Source: Chitinivibrionales bacterium (GTDB taxonomy: Bacteria > Fibrobacterota > Chitinivibrionia > Chitinivibrionales > FEN-1185). Taken from it: DNA of 64,000 nt. The position numbers and the translations under genes are program-made. The notes below the pieces were generated by a model that was not told where the DNA came from, did not search any database, and saw nothing but the letters and a program-made list of their open reading frames with translations. The stretch covers positions 186,001-250,000 of the forward strand of contig DATJAL010000052.1 in NCBI GenBank assembly GCA_035516255.1. Reading direction: 5' to 3'. Below are positions 14,420-23,675 of this stretch, piece by piece (the first letter of the stretch is position 1; every line of letters starts with the position of its first letter).

Positions 14420-17119
14420 ATGTCCCAACAAAAATCCGACAAGAAACTTTTCCTCATCGACGGCCACGCCGTCGCCTACCGCGCCTATTACGCGCTGATC
14501 AAAAACCCGCTCACCAATTCCAGGGGACAGCCCACGGGCGCGGTGTACGGGTTCGCCACGTACCTGCTCAAGCTGCTTGACGATTACAAATGCCCCTACA
14601 TCGGCGTGGTGTTCGACAGCCCTGAGCCCACGTTCCGCCACAAGCTGTACAAGGAGTACAAGGCCAACCGCGAGGAAATGCCCGACGACATGAAGTCGCA
14701 GATCCCGCTCATCAGAAAACTGGTGGAGGCGTTCAACATCACCGCGCTTGCCCAGCCTGGACTCGAGGCGGACGACATCATCGCGCACATGACCAGGCGC
14801 GCGCGGTCCGAGGGGTTCGAAGTGTTTCTGGTGACAAAGGACAAAGACCTCATGCAGCTTGTCGGACCCGGCGTGCGCATGCTCGCGTTCGAATCCGCCG
14901 GCGGCATCGCGGTGGTCGGGCCCGACCAGGTGAAGGAGAAACTCGGCGTTTTGCCCGAACAGGTGCGCGACCTGCTCGCGCTCATGGGAGACTCGTCCGA
15001 CAACATACCGGGCGTGCCCGGCGTGGGCCCCAAGACCGCGCAGAAGATCCTGGAAAAGGCGGGCACGGTTGAAAAGCTGCTCAAAGACCCTTCGGTGGTG
15101 GAAAACGAAAAGCTGCAGGCGAAAATCGCGGAGAACAGGGACATGATTCTCCTTTCGCAAAAGCTGGCGACGCTGCATTCGGATGTTTCCTATGACGTCA
15201 ACGTCGGCGACCTCGTTGCCAGGCCGGTCAAGAAGGACGAATGCATTGAGTTTTTCAAGGAGCTCGAATTCACGTCGCTGCTTAAGAACCCGCTGTTCGT
15301 CCAGGAAAAAAAGATCTGCCATGCGTCAACGGTCCCGAAATCCGCGGCCGAACTCGAAGCGTTCGTAAAGAAGATAAAGGCCGCCGGGTATGTATCGGTC
15401 GACACCGAGACCACGAGCCTCGTGCCCCGCCAGGCCTCGCTCGTGGGGATTTCCCTGGCGCTGGACGACAATCAGGCCATGTATGTTCCGGTGGGCCATA
15501 CCGGAAAGGACGCGTCTTCCAACCTTCCGTTTCCGAAGGTGCTTGCCGCACTCAAGGACATTCTGGAGTCAAAATCGGTGGCAAAAATAGGCCAGAACCT
15601 CAAATACGATTACCAGGTGCTCAAGAACCACGGCATCACCATGCGGGGCATTGCGTTCGATACCATGATCGCCGCCTACGTGCTTGACCCTGGAAAGCGC
15701 AACTACGGCCTTGACGCCATGGCCGCCGAGCACCTCGGCGTTTCAACCGTTCCCATCGAGTCGCTCATCGGCAAGGGAAAAAAGCAGGTCTGCTTCAGCG
15801 AGGCGCCGGTCGCGGAAGCCGCGGAATATTCCTGCGAGGACGTGATCCTGCCGCTGCACCTTAAAAAGCTGTTCGAGCCCGTGCTTGACGAACGGAAGCA
15901 GGTCGCGCTTTTCAGCGACATCGAGATGCCGCTCGTGGCCGTGCTCGCCGAGATGGAATGGGAAGGCGTGCGCATCGACGACGGCCTGCTTGCCAGGCTT
16001 TCGAAGCAGTACACGAAAGACCTCGCCGCGATCTCCAAGGACATCTACCGGCTCGCGGGCGAGGAGTTCAACCTCAATTCGCCCAAGCAGATCAGCGCGA
16101 TACTGTTCGACAAACTGAAGCTCCCCAAATCCAAGAAGACCAAGACCGGTTTGTCGACCGACGTTGACGCGCTGGAAAAACTCGAAGGAAGCCATCCGAT
16201 CATCCCCAAGCTCCTCGAATACCGGGAGGCGCAGAAGCTGCTCTCCACCTACATCGACGCGCTCGGCCCGCAGGTGCTGCCCGCGACCGGCAGGCTCCAC
16301 ACCACGTTCAATCAGACCATCGCGGCCACCGGCAGGCTCTCAAGCGCCAACCCCAACCTGCAGAACATACCGGTGCGCACCGACGCGGGCCGCACCATAC
16401 GCGAGGCGTTCATTGCATCCGAGGGCCGCGTGCTCGTGTCGGCCGACTATTCGCAGATCGAGCTGCGCATCCTGGCGCATGTGTCAAAGGACCCGTTCCT
16501 CGCGGCGTCGTTCATGGAAGACAAGGACATCCACACGCAAACCGCCTCTGCCATTTACGGCGTGTTCCCCGAGATGGTGACGCAGGAAATGCGGCGCGCG
16601 GCAAAGACCATCAACTTCGGCCTGATGTACGGCATGGGGCCGGTGAACCTGTCGCGCCAGCTCGGCATTTCGTTCAAGGAGGCTTCCGAGTTCATCGAAA
16701 CCTATTTCAAGCAATTCCCCACCATTAAGTCCTGCATGGAAAAGAACATTCGGAAGGCGCGGGCGAGCGGCTTTTCTGAAACGCTGCTCGGCCGGCGGCG
16801 CTATCTCCCGGAAATCAACGCCGAGAACCGGCAGGTGCGCGAGGCGGCGGAGCGCACCGCCATCAACACGCCCATCCAGGGCACGGCCGCCGACATCATC
16901 AAGATCGCCATGATACGTATCAGCGAGGCGGCCGAAGAGTCGGGCTTCGACTTCAAAATGCTCCTGCAGGTGCACGACGAGCTGGTGTTCGAGGTGAAAA
17001 CCAAGGACGCCGAGGCATTCAAGGAATGGGCATGTAAAATGATGAGCGAGGCATACAGATTAAATGTTCCCATTAAAGTGGAGGCCGGGGTAGGGAAGAA
17101 TTGGAGCGAGGCGCACTAA
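14420..17119 (+). CDS. polA: DNA polymerase I
   Basis: 899 aa, complete three-domain enzyme. Residues 1-~290: 5' nuclease (LFLIDGHAVAYRAYYA; GDSSDNIPGVPGVGPKTAQK helix-hairpin-helix). Residues ~310-490: 3'-5' exonuclease with an intact DxE (VSVDTETTSL, near residue 328), so proofreading is likely kept. Residues ~500-899: polymerase, with motif A SADYSQIELRILAH (~675), motif B RRAAKTINFGLMYG (~722) and motif C LLQVHDELVFE (~847). It fills gaps in repair and removes Okazaki primers. Single gene, preceded by repeat A copy 1 and followed by a hairpin of family B. Confidence 0.98.
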   Translation: MSQQKSDKKLFLIDGHAVAYRAYYALIKNPLTNSRGQPTGAVYGFATYLLKLLDDYKCPYIGVVFDSPEPTFRHKLYKEYKANREEMPDDMKSQIPLIRKLVEAFNITALAQPGLEADDIIAHMTRRARSEGFEVFLVTKDKDLMQLVGPGVRMLAFESAGGIAVVGPDQVKEKLGVLPEQVRDLLALMGDSSDNIPGVPGVGPKTAQKILEKAGTVEKLLKDPSVVENEKLQAKIAENRDMILLSQKLATLHSDVSYDVNVGDLVARPVKKDECIEFFKELEFTSLLKNPLFVQEKKICHASTVPKSAAELEAFVKKIKAAGYVSVDTETTSLVPRQASLVGISLALDDNQAMYVPVGHTGKDASSNLPFPKVLAALKDILESKSVAKIGQNLKYDYQVLKNHGITMRGIAFDTMIAAYVLDPGKRNYGLDAMAAEHLGVSTVPIESLIGKGKKQVCFSEAPVAEAAEYSCEDVILPLHLKKLFEPVLDERKQVALFSDIEMPLVAVLAEMEWEGVRIDDGLLARLSKQYTKDLAAISKDIYRLAGEEFNLNSPKQISAILFDKLKLPKSKKTKTGLSTDVDALEKLEGSHPIIPKLLEYREAQKLLSTYIDALGPQVLPATGRLHTTFNQTIAATGRLSSANPNLQNIPVRTDAGRTIREAFIASEGRVLVSADYSQIELRILAHVSKDPFLAASFMEDKDIHTQTASAIYGVFPEMVTQEMRRAAKTINFGLMYGMGPVNLSRQLGISFKEASEFIETYFKQFPTIKSCMEKNIRKARASGFSETLLGRRRYLPEINAENRQVREAAERTAINTPIQGTAADIIKIAMIRISEAAEESGFDFKMLLQVHDELVFEVKTKDAEAFKEWACKMMSEAYRLNVPIKVEAGVGKNWSEAH

Positions 17120-17153
17120 TAAATTTGTAATGATTGATAAATAATAATTTGGC

Positions 17154-17167
17154 GGGGAAGTCTCCCC
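17154..17167 (+). terminator. Hairpin after polA (repeat family B, copy 2)
   Basis: GGGGA-AGTC-TCCCC, the same 16-mer as at 13914. It is followed to ~17265 by GC-rich sequence that can pair GGGTGC with GCACCC, echoing the longer stem of copy 1. It starts 35 nt after the polA stop. There is no T-run, so intrinsic termination is uncertain. Confidence 0.5.
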
Positions 17168-17358
17168 CTCGCTCGAGCCTCCTCGGCCCGCCAGGAGCGG
17201 GACTGGGTGCAGCCGGGTAACGATAGTGGCAAGATTCATCCGCCTGCTGGGCGCACCCGCGGAGGACATCTGTAAAACAATTCTTACAAATCCAATGATA
17301 CTCATCTAAAGAACAATAACCTTAATGTAAAACATCAGGATAATCTTCTACTTATATT

Positions 17359-17808
17359 TCAAATTATTTCTTCGGTGATCGTCTTCTTTGATTTGGCTAA
17401 ATCCGTCACCTGCAAAGTTTTCCCCTCCACTTTGTAAATCGCCCAGTTTTTGAATCCCCGGTCTTTTATATACTTCCCGAATCCAGGTGATTTCTTCGCC
17501 AGCATTTTCAGTACCTCATCAAACTCTTTTCCTTCAGGCACCTGCGACGCCTTTCCCGACAGGGCCACGCTCTTGAACTCTTCCTGCGAGATGACGGGAT
17601 TCTGGAAATTAAGCGTGACATTCGGATTTGCGGCAATATGCCTTACCTTCCGCGAATCCAGGGCCGTGGTGAAGTAGACGTTGAGCCCGGTGTTCACCAG
17701 CGGGCCCACGAACCTTACGAAAGGTTTATTTTCCTCGCCCACGGTAACGAGCAGGGCGATCATTGATTTCTCAATATAGGCGGCGGCGTCGGATGAAAGG
17801 TCGCTCAT
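17359..17808 (-). CDS. Pyridoxamine 5'-phosphate oxidase-family flavoprotein
   Basis: 149 aa, split-barrel fold of the PNPOx-like/F420- or FMN-binding group: ALLVTVGEENKPFVRFVGPL, then VYFTTALDSRKVRHIAANPN, then NFQNPVISQEEFKSVALSG, and a C-terminal NWAIYKVEGKTLQVTDL. Such small proteins bind FMN or heme-like cofactors and often act in stress or general reductive metabolism; the specific role is unknown. Monocistronic. Confidence 0.82.
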   Translation of the reverse strand: MSDLSSDAAAYIEKSMIALLVTVGEENKPFVRFVGPLVNTGLNVYFTTALDSRKVRHIAANPNVTLNFQNPVISQEEFKSVALSGKASQVPEGKEFDEVLKMLAKKSPGFGKYIKDRGFKNWAIYKVEGKTLQVTDLAKSKKTITEEII

Positions 17809-17977
17809 GGAGACTCCTTTACTTTCAAGCTCAAAATAAGACTTTTATGCGTAGAAGGCAAGATGCGTGAAGGCAGGCGCCAAAGCATTTGAAAATAGCA
17901 ATTGAAAATGGCGTAGGGTAATTTATGTTCGATTTGAGTAACGGAAGCTTGTTTACATAGTGGAAGTCATTCTAAAT

Positions 17978-18060
17978 GTTAGGCATGACTGGAGGCCGCG
18001 CTGGAGCGCGGTGCCGCCCGGCCGGCCCCGCCTCACCCGCATCCGTGAGGCGGGTGAACG
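17978..18060 (+). repeat. Structured repeat family A, copy 2 (short)
   Basis: Begins GTTAGGCATGACTGGAGG. Hairpin A is kept with identical arms (CCGCGC 17996-18001, GCGCGG 18006-18011) but a different loop, TGGA in place of CAAA. The distal half is replaced by another hairpin (CCGCCTCAC with GTGAGGCGG). It lies just past the 3' end of the alcohol dehydrogenase gene. Confidence 0.65.
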
Positions 18061-18077
18061 CCAGCCTTTATTTTATT

Positions 18078-19025
18078 TCACATCTTTAACAATACTTTTA
18101 ATATTCCCGCCTTTTTAGAATACTCAAACGCCTCCATCCCATCCTTGATCCCAAACTCTTTTGCTATCATCCACGAAAAATCCGGCTTGAACATTTCGAG
18201 GAAACGAATTGCTTCAGAAAACCGTCCGCAGCGCGAACCCACCATTGTTATTTCGTTGACCACGAGCGGTGAGGGATTGAACGTGATGCTCAGCGCAAAG
18301 GTGCTCTTGAGAACAAGGGTGCCGCGCGGTTTTGTGCATTCTACTGCGAGTTGAAACGCATCCGGGTTTCCGGAAGCTTCAATCACCACGTCAAATTTGG
18401 TTTTTTGGAATTCATCTGACACAATTGCCGCCGCCCCGGGTTTTCGGATACGGTTGAGCGTTTCGGGATGATGCCCGACCACTGTCGTCTCGCATTGGAT
18501 TGTGGAGAGCACATGGGCGATTAAAATACCCAGCTTTCCGTCGCCGACGAGCAGCACCTTTGTATTTTCAAGCGGAACCTGGTCTTTTATCTCAAGCGCG
18601 GCGGCAAGCGGCTCGATGAACACGGCGCTTAAATCGGGAATCGAATCAGGAATCACCACGGCATTTTCCGCAGGCACGCTTATATATTCCGCGAACGCGC
18701 CGTCGCGCCCCTGTATGCCGATGACAGTCCGGTGGGGACAGTGGCGCTCCATGCCGCTTTTGCAATAATCGCAGGTGCCGCAGCCGCAGTTGATTTCGGC
18801 GGTGGCGCGTTTCCCAATAAATTTTTTATCGTCGGCTTTTTCGATAACGCCGATAAACTCGTGGCCGAGCACGCCCGTGAAGCCCGGCATGTAGCCGGCC
18901 ACGATCTCGTGGTCGGTGTTGCAGATGCCGGCTTTTACAATGCGGATAAGAACGTCGCCTTGTTTACGGACAGGAATTGGTAATTCCGCGAGATGAAGAT
19001 TTCCGTCAAAGACAAGCGCTTTCAT
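18078..19025 (-). CDS. Zinc-dependent alcohol dehydrogenase-like MDR protein
   Basis: 315 aa. Catalytic-zinc ligands C35 (AGICNTDHE) and H55-E56 (GHEF); structural-zinc cluster C82, C85, C88, C96 (CGTCDYCKSGMERHC). Nucleotide-binding VLLVGDGKLGILIAHVL, with Gly-Asp-Gly in place of the usual Gly-x-Gly-x-x-Gly, which is slightly atypical. Similar to the threonine/sorbitol dehydrogenase branch. It should oxidise or reduce a small alcohol with NAD(P); substrate unknown. The protein is a little shorter than the usual ~340 aa. Confidence 0.87.
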   Translation of the reverse strand: MKALVFDGNLHLAELPIPVRKQGDVLIRIVKAGICNTDHEIVAGYMPGFTGVLGHEFIGVIEKADDKKFIGKRATAEINCGCGTCDYCKSGMERHCPHRTVIGIQGRDGAFAEYISVPAENAVVIPDSIPDLSAVFIEPLAAALEIKDQVPLENTKVLLVGDGKLGILIAHVLSTIQCETTVVGHHPETLNRIRKPGAAAIVSDEFQKTKFDVVIEASGNPDAFQLAVECTKPRGTLVLKSTFALSITFNPSPLVVNEITMVGSRCGRFSEAIRFLEMFKPDFSWMIAKEFGIKDGMEAFEYSKKAGILKVLLKM

Positions 19026-19124
19026 TTGAATCCCTTGGAATAATAGTATTGAAAATTATGTAAAGAAAAACCATAGTAGTTTGATCTCTTCCGGGGGCGT
19101 TGTCCCAAACCTCTGCCAACTTTT

Positions 19125-19195
19125 TTGTCACTTCGTTCCCCACGGCAAAGTAGTTGGTGCTTCGCACCAGCTATTATGTCTTTTGCCCTGTCAGC
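19125..19195 (+). repeat. Nested-hairpin repeat, copy 1
   Basis: TTGTCACTTCGT, outer stem GGCAAA with TTTGCC, inner hairpin TGGTGC-TTC-GCACCA, then CCCTGTC. Copy 2 (19422) keeps both stems with changed bases. Confidence 0.65.
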
Positions 19196-19421
19196 GGCGA
19201 AGGAAAGTAGGCAAAAGACGCCGCGCCTGCAGGGCCGCCTATTCCCGCGGCAGTCGGCCGCTCGTGAACTCGCCCAGCTGGATGAAAAAAGATTAGCGGA
19301 CTCAAACAGCGCGAGCACCATTCCTCCTGCCTCAGGGCGGCGCTGATGATGACGAAAAAACAAAGTCGGTGGCTGACTTATGCCCAGCGTTGGGCCGGAC
19401 TGGAGGGTGAGCAAGGGCGAA

Positions 19422-19492
19422 TTGTCACTTCGTTTAGTCAGGGCAAGGTAGTGGTGCTTCGCACCATCCATTATATCAATTGCCCTGTGCCG
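19422..19492 (+). repeat. Nested-hairpin repeat, copy 2
   Basis: TTGTCACTTCGT, outer stem GGGCAA with TTGCCC, inner hairpin TGGTGC-TTC-GCACCA, then CCCTGTG. The outer stem is shifted by one pair and changed on both sides relative to copy 1, so pairing is kept. Confidence 0.65.
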
Positions 19493-19610
19493 GCCGACCC
19501 GGCCGTCAGGCACAGGGCGGTCCGGCAACGAGGCGAACGGCCGAGCCCGGAAGGAGGGCCGCCGCGGCAGAGCCGCGGAACGCCCAACGCAATTCGGTTT
19601 AAAAATATGA

Positions 19611-20135
19611 TCAATGATATCCCGCCAGCGCCATTACTTCTTTTTCAATTTCATAGTACCGCTTTTCGGCCATTTTTACGGATTCTACTTTCTCCTTTTC
19701 CAACTTTCTGCGTTTAAGAACTTCTTTGAACCTTTCTTTAAGAGAAACCAACCTGTTCTTGAACCGCGCATCGGCATAAGCCACTATTTTATTCTCAACG
19801 GTTTTGGGAAGCAATGATTGGTCCGGCTTTCCGCGAATCACCGAAATTTCGTACATACTTCCATGCATCACAATTTCTGCTATTTCTTCAAGACCTTCCT
19901 GCTTCAATAGGGTGATCGAATTTATTTCATGATCCCCTTGCATGCTTCTTCCGATATCGTGAAGTAAAGCGGCGATGCGGACTTTTTCGGGATTAATAGC
20001 AAGTGATGGGTGCTTTTTATGGATTTTTGCGGCGAGATTAAAGGCGAATTGCGCCACGCCTTTGGAATGACGCATGTGTGATTCGTCAAGGTCGTATTTC
20101 TTAAACAGCGAAAGGGCCTGTTTTACGGTGATCAT
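19611..20135 (-). CDS. HD-domain phosphohydrolase
   Basis: 174 aa. Metal-binding HD motif: H23 (MRHSKGVAQFA) and H59-D60 (IAALLHDIGRS). A further His (MHGSMYE) fits the third-helix ligand. The C-terminal ~60 residues are a highly charged helix that may be a coiled coil. HDIG-type proteins cleave phosphomonoesters or nucleotides; closest pattern is the small stand-alone HDIG/YqeK-like group. Substrate not determinable. Confidence 0.85.
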   Translation of the reverse strand: MITVKQALSLFKKYDLDESHMRHSKGVAQFAFNLAAKIHKKHPSLAINPEKVRIAALLHDIGRSMQGDHEINSITLLKQEGLEEIAEIVMHGSMYEISVIRGKPDQSLLPKTVENKIVAYADARFKNRLVSLKERFKEVLKRRKLEKEKVESVKMAEKRYYEIEKEVMALAGYH

Positions 20136-20170
20136 AATTACGTCGGATGAACTGGTTGATTGGAAAAATG

Positions 20171-20200
20171 AAAGAGGGAGCCGCCTTCAGCTCCCTCTTT
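20171..20200 (-). terminator. Terminator for the upstream lipoprotein-like gene
   Basis: Arms AAAGAGGGAGC (20171-20181) and GCTCCCTCTTT (20190-20200), 11 bp perfect. On the minus strand it follows the stop at 20221 by 20 nt and is followed by T-rich sequence. It could work in both directions. Confidence 0.75.
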
Positions 20201-20220
20201 TATTATCGGATGTTGTAAAA

Positions 20221-21138
20221 TCAGAAAAACCTGGGCCAAAGTTTTAGCGGCGATTTCTTTGGAACCGTCGGTCTGACGGACCTTTTGAGCAAAGCGGTTT
20301 TGGCATTGGCAATAATGAAGTCCGAAAACCAGGTTGGGACATCATTCGGGCATGACTTCGGCTTGGCATAATAAGTGCCGGTAGCATGTGCGGAATTGGA
20401 GCTCGAAAAGGTTTCGTCGCCCTGCGCGTTCCAGGTGACGGTGACGGTCTCGCCCGAGGTTTTTCCTTTCAATTGTACCGAGGAGGCGCTCAGCTTGACA
20501 ACGGTGATATTATAGCTGCAGGTGTCCATGCCGTAGCTGCCGGCCGAACAGCTGGTCCATGATTTCACATATTCGTCCGCCCAATCAATGCTGGAAGACA
20601 TTGTTCCGGTGATTTGATTGTTGGAGAAGGTATATTGCATGGAAACCTGGCCCGATGAAAGCGCACTGTTGAAATCAACATTCTGTGAATCAAGATATCG
20701 CTTTATGCTGTCGGGCGCTGTGCCGGATGAAACGGCATAACCCTCGGAGGCAAGTTTCCATGTGCCCTCAAGTCCGCTTCCCATGCCGACCCGATTGAAG
20801 GTGGCAACCATATCAACGGTATACGCTGAACCCGACATATAAGGGTCCCATTGAGAAAGCGTCATGGTGTTATTCACAATGGAATAGACGTCTCCGGTTT
20901 CGCCCGATGTTCCGGCAGAATCAATTTGGACCTCAAGACTGTCGCCTAGGCAGTATGTCGATGTGTCGGCCTGCGAGTTCATGGTGACATACAAGGAATC
21001 TCCGGACACGCGGTAGGTGCCGGTCATGGTCATGGCCTGGCTCGGCGCGGGGCCCACGCCGTTGCTGGTCCCGCTGCAGAACAGAAAGATCGTTCCGACA
21101 ATGACAAGCGCAATAATCAACACGAGAAGTTTTTTCAT
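20221..21138 (-). CDS. Secreted protein of unknown function (lipocalin-like design)
   Basis: About 305 aa. Signal peptide or lipoprotein leader (LLVLIIALVIVGTIFLFCSG); the Cys context is LFC rather than a textbook lipobox. The mature part has two similar beta-rich halves, each with a GTYRVSGDSLYV- or GTWKLASEGYAV-like opening followed by SxxxxTxTxNN motifs, as in lipocalin-like/META-type outer-surface proteins of FCB bacteria. Two Cys pairs may form disulfides. I chose ATG 21138 since AAAGGAG lies 5 nt before it. Function unknown. Confidence 0.7.
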   Translation of the reverse strand: MKKLLVLIIALVIVGTIFLFCSGTSNGVGPAPSQAMTMTGTYRVSGDSLYVTMNSQADTSTYCLGDSLEVQIDSAGTSGETGDVYSIVNNTMTLSQWDPYMSGSAYTVDMVATFNRVGMGSGLEGTWKLASEGYAVSSGTAPDSIKRYLDSQNVDFNSALSSGQVSMQYTFSNNQITGTMSSSIDWADEYVKSWTSCSAGSYGMDTCSYNITVVKLSASSVQLKGKTSGETVTVTWNAQGDETFSSSNSAHATGTYYAKPKSCPNDVPTWFSDFIIANAKTALLKRSVRPTVPKKSPLKLWPRFF

Positions 21139-21212
21139 CATCACTCCTTTAAAAAGGTGCAGAGTCCGGTTGACCGGTAGGACTCATTAAGTATACATTT
21201 GCGGCGACGGAA

Positions 21213-22574
21213 TTACTTGAAAAATTCGTGGTACAGGGCCACGACTGCCTTTTGCTCATCCGATGCGTCAATGCCGAAAATCATGCTGATCTCGGAGCTG
21301 CCCTGGTTGCACAGCTTGATGTTGACGCCCGCCTTTGACAATGCGGAAGCCGCCTGCGCCAGCACGCCGATCTTGTGCAGCAGTCCTTCGCCCACCACGG
21401 CCACGAGCGCGATGCCGAACTCCACCTTGATGTCCTCGGGCTTCAGGTCGTCGTGGATGGTGCGGATGATGTTGTTGACGTCCTCGGGCTTGAGCTGGCT
21501 CTGGTCGAGGATGACCGAGATGTTGTCGACGCCCGACGGGCAGTGCTCGTAGGAAAGCCCCATGTCCTCGAAGATGGCAAGCAGTCTCCGTGTGAACCCC
21601 TTTTCGCGGTTCATGAGGAATTTCTGTAATGTAAAGCTGCAGTAACCGCCGCCGCTTGCTATGCCGGTCACGTCGCGCTGGCTGGGCAGGCGCTCCGACA
21701 CGATGAGCGTCCCGTCGTTTTTGAGGTTGAAGGTGTTCCGGAGGCGGATCGGGATTTTCTTCCGCATCACGGGCCGCACCGCCTCCTCGTGCAGCACGTT
21801 GAACCCGATATACGAGAGCTCGCGCATCTCCTTGTAGGTGAGCGCCGGGATCTGCGAGGCCTTTTCGATGGTGCCCGGGTTGGCAGAGAAGATGCCGTCC
21901 ACGTCGGTAAAGTTCTCGTATTCTATTGCGTCAATCGCCTCGGCGAGGATGGAGCCGGTGAGGTCGGAGCCGCCGCGCGAAAACGTGGCCACGTCGCCGG
22001 CGCGCGTCACCCCGAAAAAGCCGGGAAAGACCACGATCTGCTCGGAGCAGATTTTCTTGAGCCCCGCGAGCTTGAACGCGATGTCGTCGATGGGCTGCGC
22101 GTCGCCGAACACGGGCGTCACCACGAGGCCCGCCTCCTTGGGCGAGACATAGGTGGCCTTCCGGCCCAGGTGCTTGAGGTATTCGGCGAACAGCCGCGCG
22201 TTCACGTCCTCGCCCGCGGCCACCACGAGGTCGCGGAACTTGCCCGGGTGCTCCTTGCGGCCCGCGACGCGCTCGTCGAAGTCGTCGAGCGCGGCCTCGA
22301 TGATCTCCTTCTTGACGCCGAGCGGGCCGTAGATGTCGCGGAAGCGGGTCTTGACGTCCCGGATCTCGTCGCCGCAGTCCTGTTTCGCAAGCGCCTTCTG
22401 CACCGCCTTGATGAGAAGGTCGGTGACCTTGACCGCGACGCCCTTTGCCTTTCCGGGCGCCGACACCACGACGCAGCGCCGGTTTTCCTTGAGCTCCAGT
22501 ATTTTCGCGATCTGCTGTAGGGTGTCCTTGGTGGCGACCGAAGTGCCGCCGAACTTGCAAACGATGAATTCCAT
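21213..22574 (-). CDS. lysC: Aspartate kinase
   Basis: 453 aa. VCKFGGTSVA at the N-terminus is the kinase signature; VVVSAPGKAKGVAVKVTDLL and TFSRGGSDLTGSILAEAIDA complete the catalytic core. Two C-terminal ACT domains (from ~residue 305: ISVILDQSQLKPEDV; VAVVGEGLLHKIGVLAQAAS, NIKLCNQGSSEISMIFGID) bind lysine or threonine for feedback control. It phosphorylates aspartate, the first step towards Lys, Thr and Met. Monofunctional, with no homoserine dehydrogenase fusion. Not grouped with other biosynthetic genes here. Confidence 0.95.
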   Translation of the reverse strand: MEFIVCKFGGTSVATKDTLQQIAKILELKENRRCVVVSAPGKAKGVAVKVTDLLIKAVQKALAKQDCGDEIRDVKTRFRDIYGPLGVKKEIIEAALDDFDERVAGRKEHPGKFRDLVVAAGEDVNARLFAEYLKHLGRKATYVSPKEAGLVVTPVFGDAQPIDDIAFKLAGLKKICSEQIVVFPGFFGVTRAGDVATFSRGGSDLTGSILAEAIDAIEYENFTDVDGIFSANPGTIEKASQIPALTYKEMRELSYIGFNVLHEEAVRPVMRKKIPIRLRNTFNLKNDGTLIVSERLPSQRDVTGIASGGGYCSFTLQKFLMNREKGFTRRLLAIFEDMGLSYEHCPSGVDNISVILDQSQLKPEDVNNIIRTIHDDLKPEDIKVEFGIALVAVVGEGLLHKIGVLAQAASALSKAGVNIKLCNQGSSEISMIFGIDASDEQKAVVALYHEFFK

Positions 22575-22591
22575 GAAACGTGCTCCTCTGG

Positions 22592-23572
22592 TTAAGATGC
22601 CGGCGCCGCGCGGGCCGTTTTTTCCTGCCTGCGGCGGTATGCCGTGGGCGCCTGCGACGCGTAATGCTTGAAGGCGCGCGTGAACGAGTTCGCGTTGGGA
22701 TAGCCGATGGCCGACGCGATGTCCGAAATAGAAAGCTTGTTTTCCTCAAGAAGGTATTTCGCGTGCTCCATGCGGACGCCCACGAGGTATTTGTAAAGGG
22801 TCATGCCGGTTTCCCTGAAAAAGATCACGTTGAGGTAATTGACGTCGACCCCGCACTCGGCGGCCAGCGCGGCCTGGCGGTGAAGCGTCGCGTAATTGTT
22901 CTTCATGAAGTTCTTGGCCTTTGCCACGAGGCTTTTCTGCTTGTTTTTGGGGAACTGGCTTTCCTCTATGACAAGGATGCCCTTTTTGAAGAGCACCACG
23001 AGGATCTCGATGATGCGCGACACCGACGCGAGCCCGAGCATTTCGTTGCGGCCCGCGATCACGCGGATGCAGTCGAACACTAGGTTTTCAAAATAGAGAC
23101 GCTCGTCGCCGTCCAGCACGATCTTGCCCTCCACCGCCGAGTTCCAGTAACATTTCGCCTGATGCGAGGGCAGCAGGGAGAATTCCATCAAAAAGCATTC
23201 GAACGGCCCTTTCTGATGCAGGTAGGTGTGCCGCTCGCCGCGATCCATGACGCCGAGCAGGCCGGGCCGGGTGTTGCCGAAACTGCTGCGCGTGGCGTTC
23301 TGGAGGATTCCTGTCCCGTCAATCTGGTACCACAGCCGGTAACAGTCCTGCTGGAACCGGAGCATGTCGCCGGGCCCGCCCGGCTTCATCCCGAGGTTCC
23401 GCAGGTAGTCGAGCCGCCTGATTTCTATCTTGACGCGCGGGAGGTCGATCACGGCGCCGTCCGGCATCCACGACGAGAGGTTTTCGAACGTTTCGAAACC
23501 GGGAAACCGCGGATGGGGCACGATGGCCGAGGCCCTGATCTCGGAAAGTATCTCGTGGCGCGTCTGAAGCAT
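22592..23572 (-). CDS. AraC-family transcriptional regulator
   Basis: 326 aa. The C-terminal ~100 residues carry the double helix-turn-helix of AraC/XylS proteins (VDVNYLNVIFFRETGMTLYK; MEHAKYLLEENKLSISDIAS; IGYPNANSFTRAFKHYASQA). The N-terminal ~220 residues are a sensor region without a clear cupin signature. It ends 17 nt before the start of the aspartate kinase gene and runs in the same direction, so it may be co-transcribed with it. No target can be named. Confidence 0.88.
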   Translation of the reverse strand: MLQTRHEILSEIRASAIVPHPRFPGFETFENLSSWMPDGAVIDLPRVKIEIRRLDYLRNLGMKPGGPGDMLRFQQDCYRLWYQIDGTGILQNATRSSFGNTRPGLLGVMDRGERHTYLHQKGPFECFLMEFSLLPSHQAKCYWNSAVEGKIVLDGDERLYFENLVFDCIRVIAGRNEMLGLASVSRIIEILVVLFKKGILVIEESQFPKNKQKSLVAKAKNFMKNNYATLHRQAALAAECGVDVNYLNVIFFRETGMTLYKYLVGVRMEHAKYLLEENKLSISDIASAIGYPNANSFTRAFKHYASQAPTAYRRRQEKTARAAPAS

Positions 23573-23675
23573 GGATCAAAAAATACATTTTCACATGCGA
23601 ATGGAAAAGAATTGGGGGGAGTCGATATGATAATTTGATATGGATAGTCTCGTAAGCAACCAACTTACCATCAAA

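Larger units (their letters stand above)
19026..19610. other. Intergenic region with a nested-hairpin direct repeat
   Basis: No credible gene. ORFs here have the biased composition of repeat sequence. Contains two ~71-bp related direct repeats (19125-19195 and 19422-19492), and at ~19540-19590 a GC-rich segment (GCCGAGCCCGGAAGGAGGGC) that resembles the 3' part of repeat family A. Confidence 0.6.

Noticed and set aside
22580-23083. 167-codon plus-strand frame over the AraC gene
   Set aside because: Shadow of the AraC-family gene on the opposite strand; no motif of its own.
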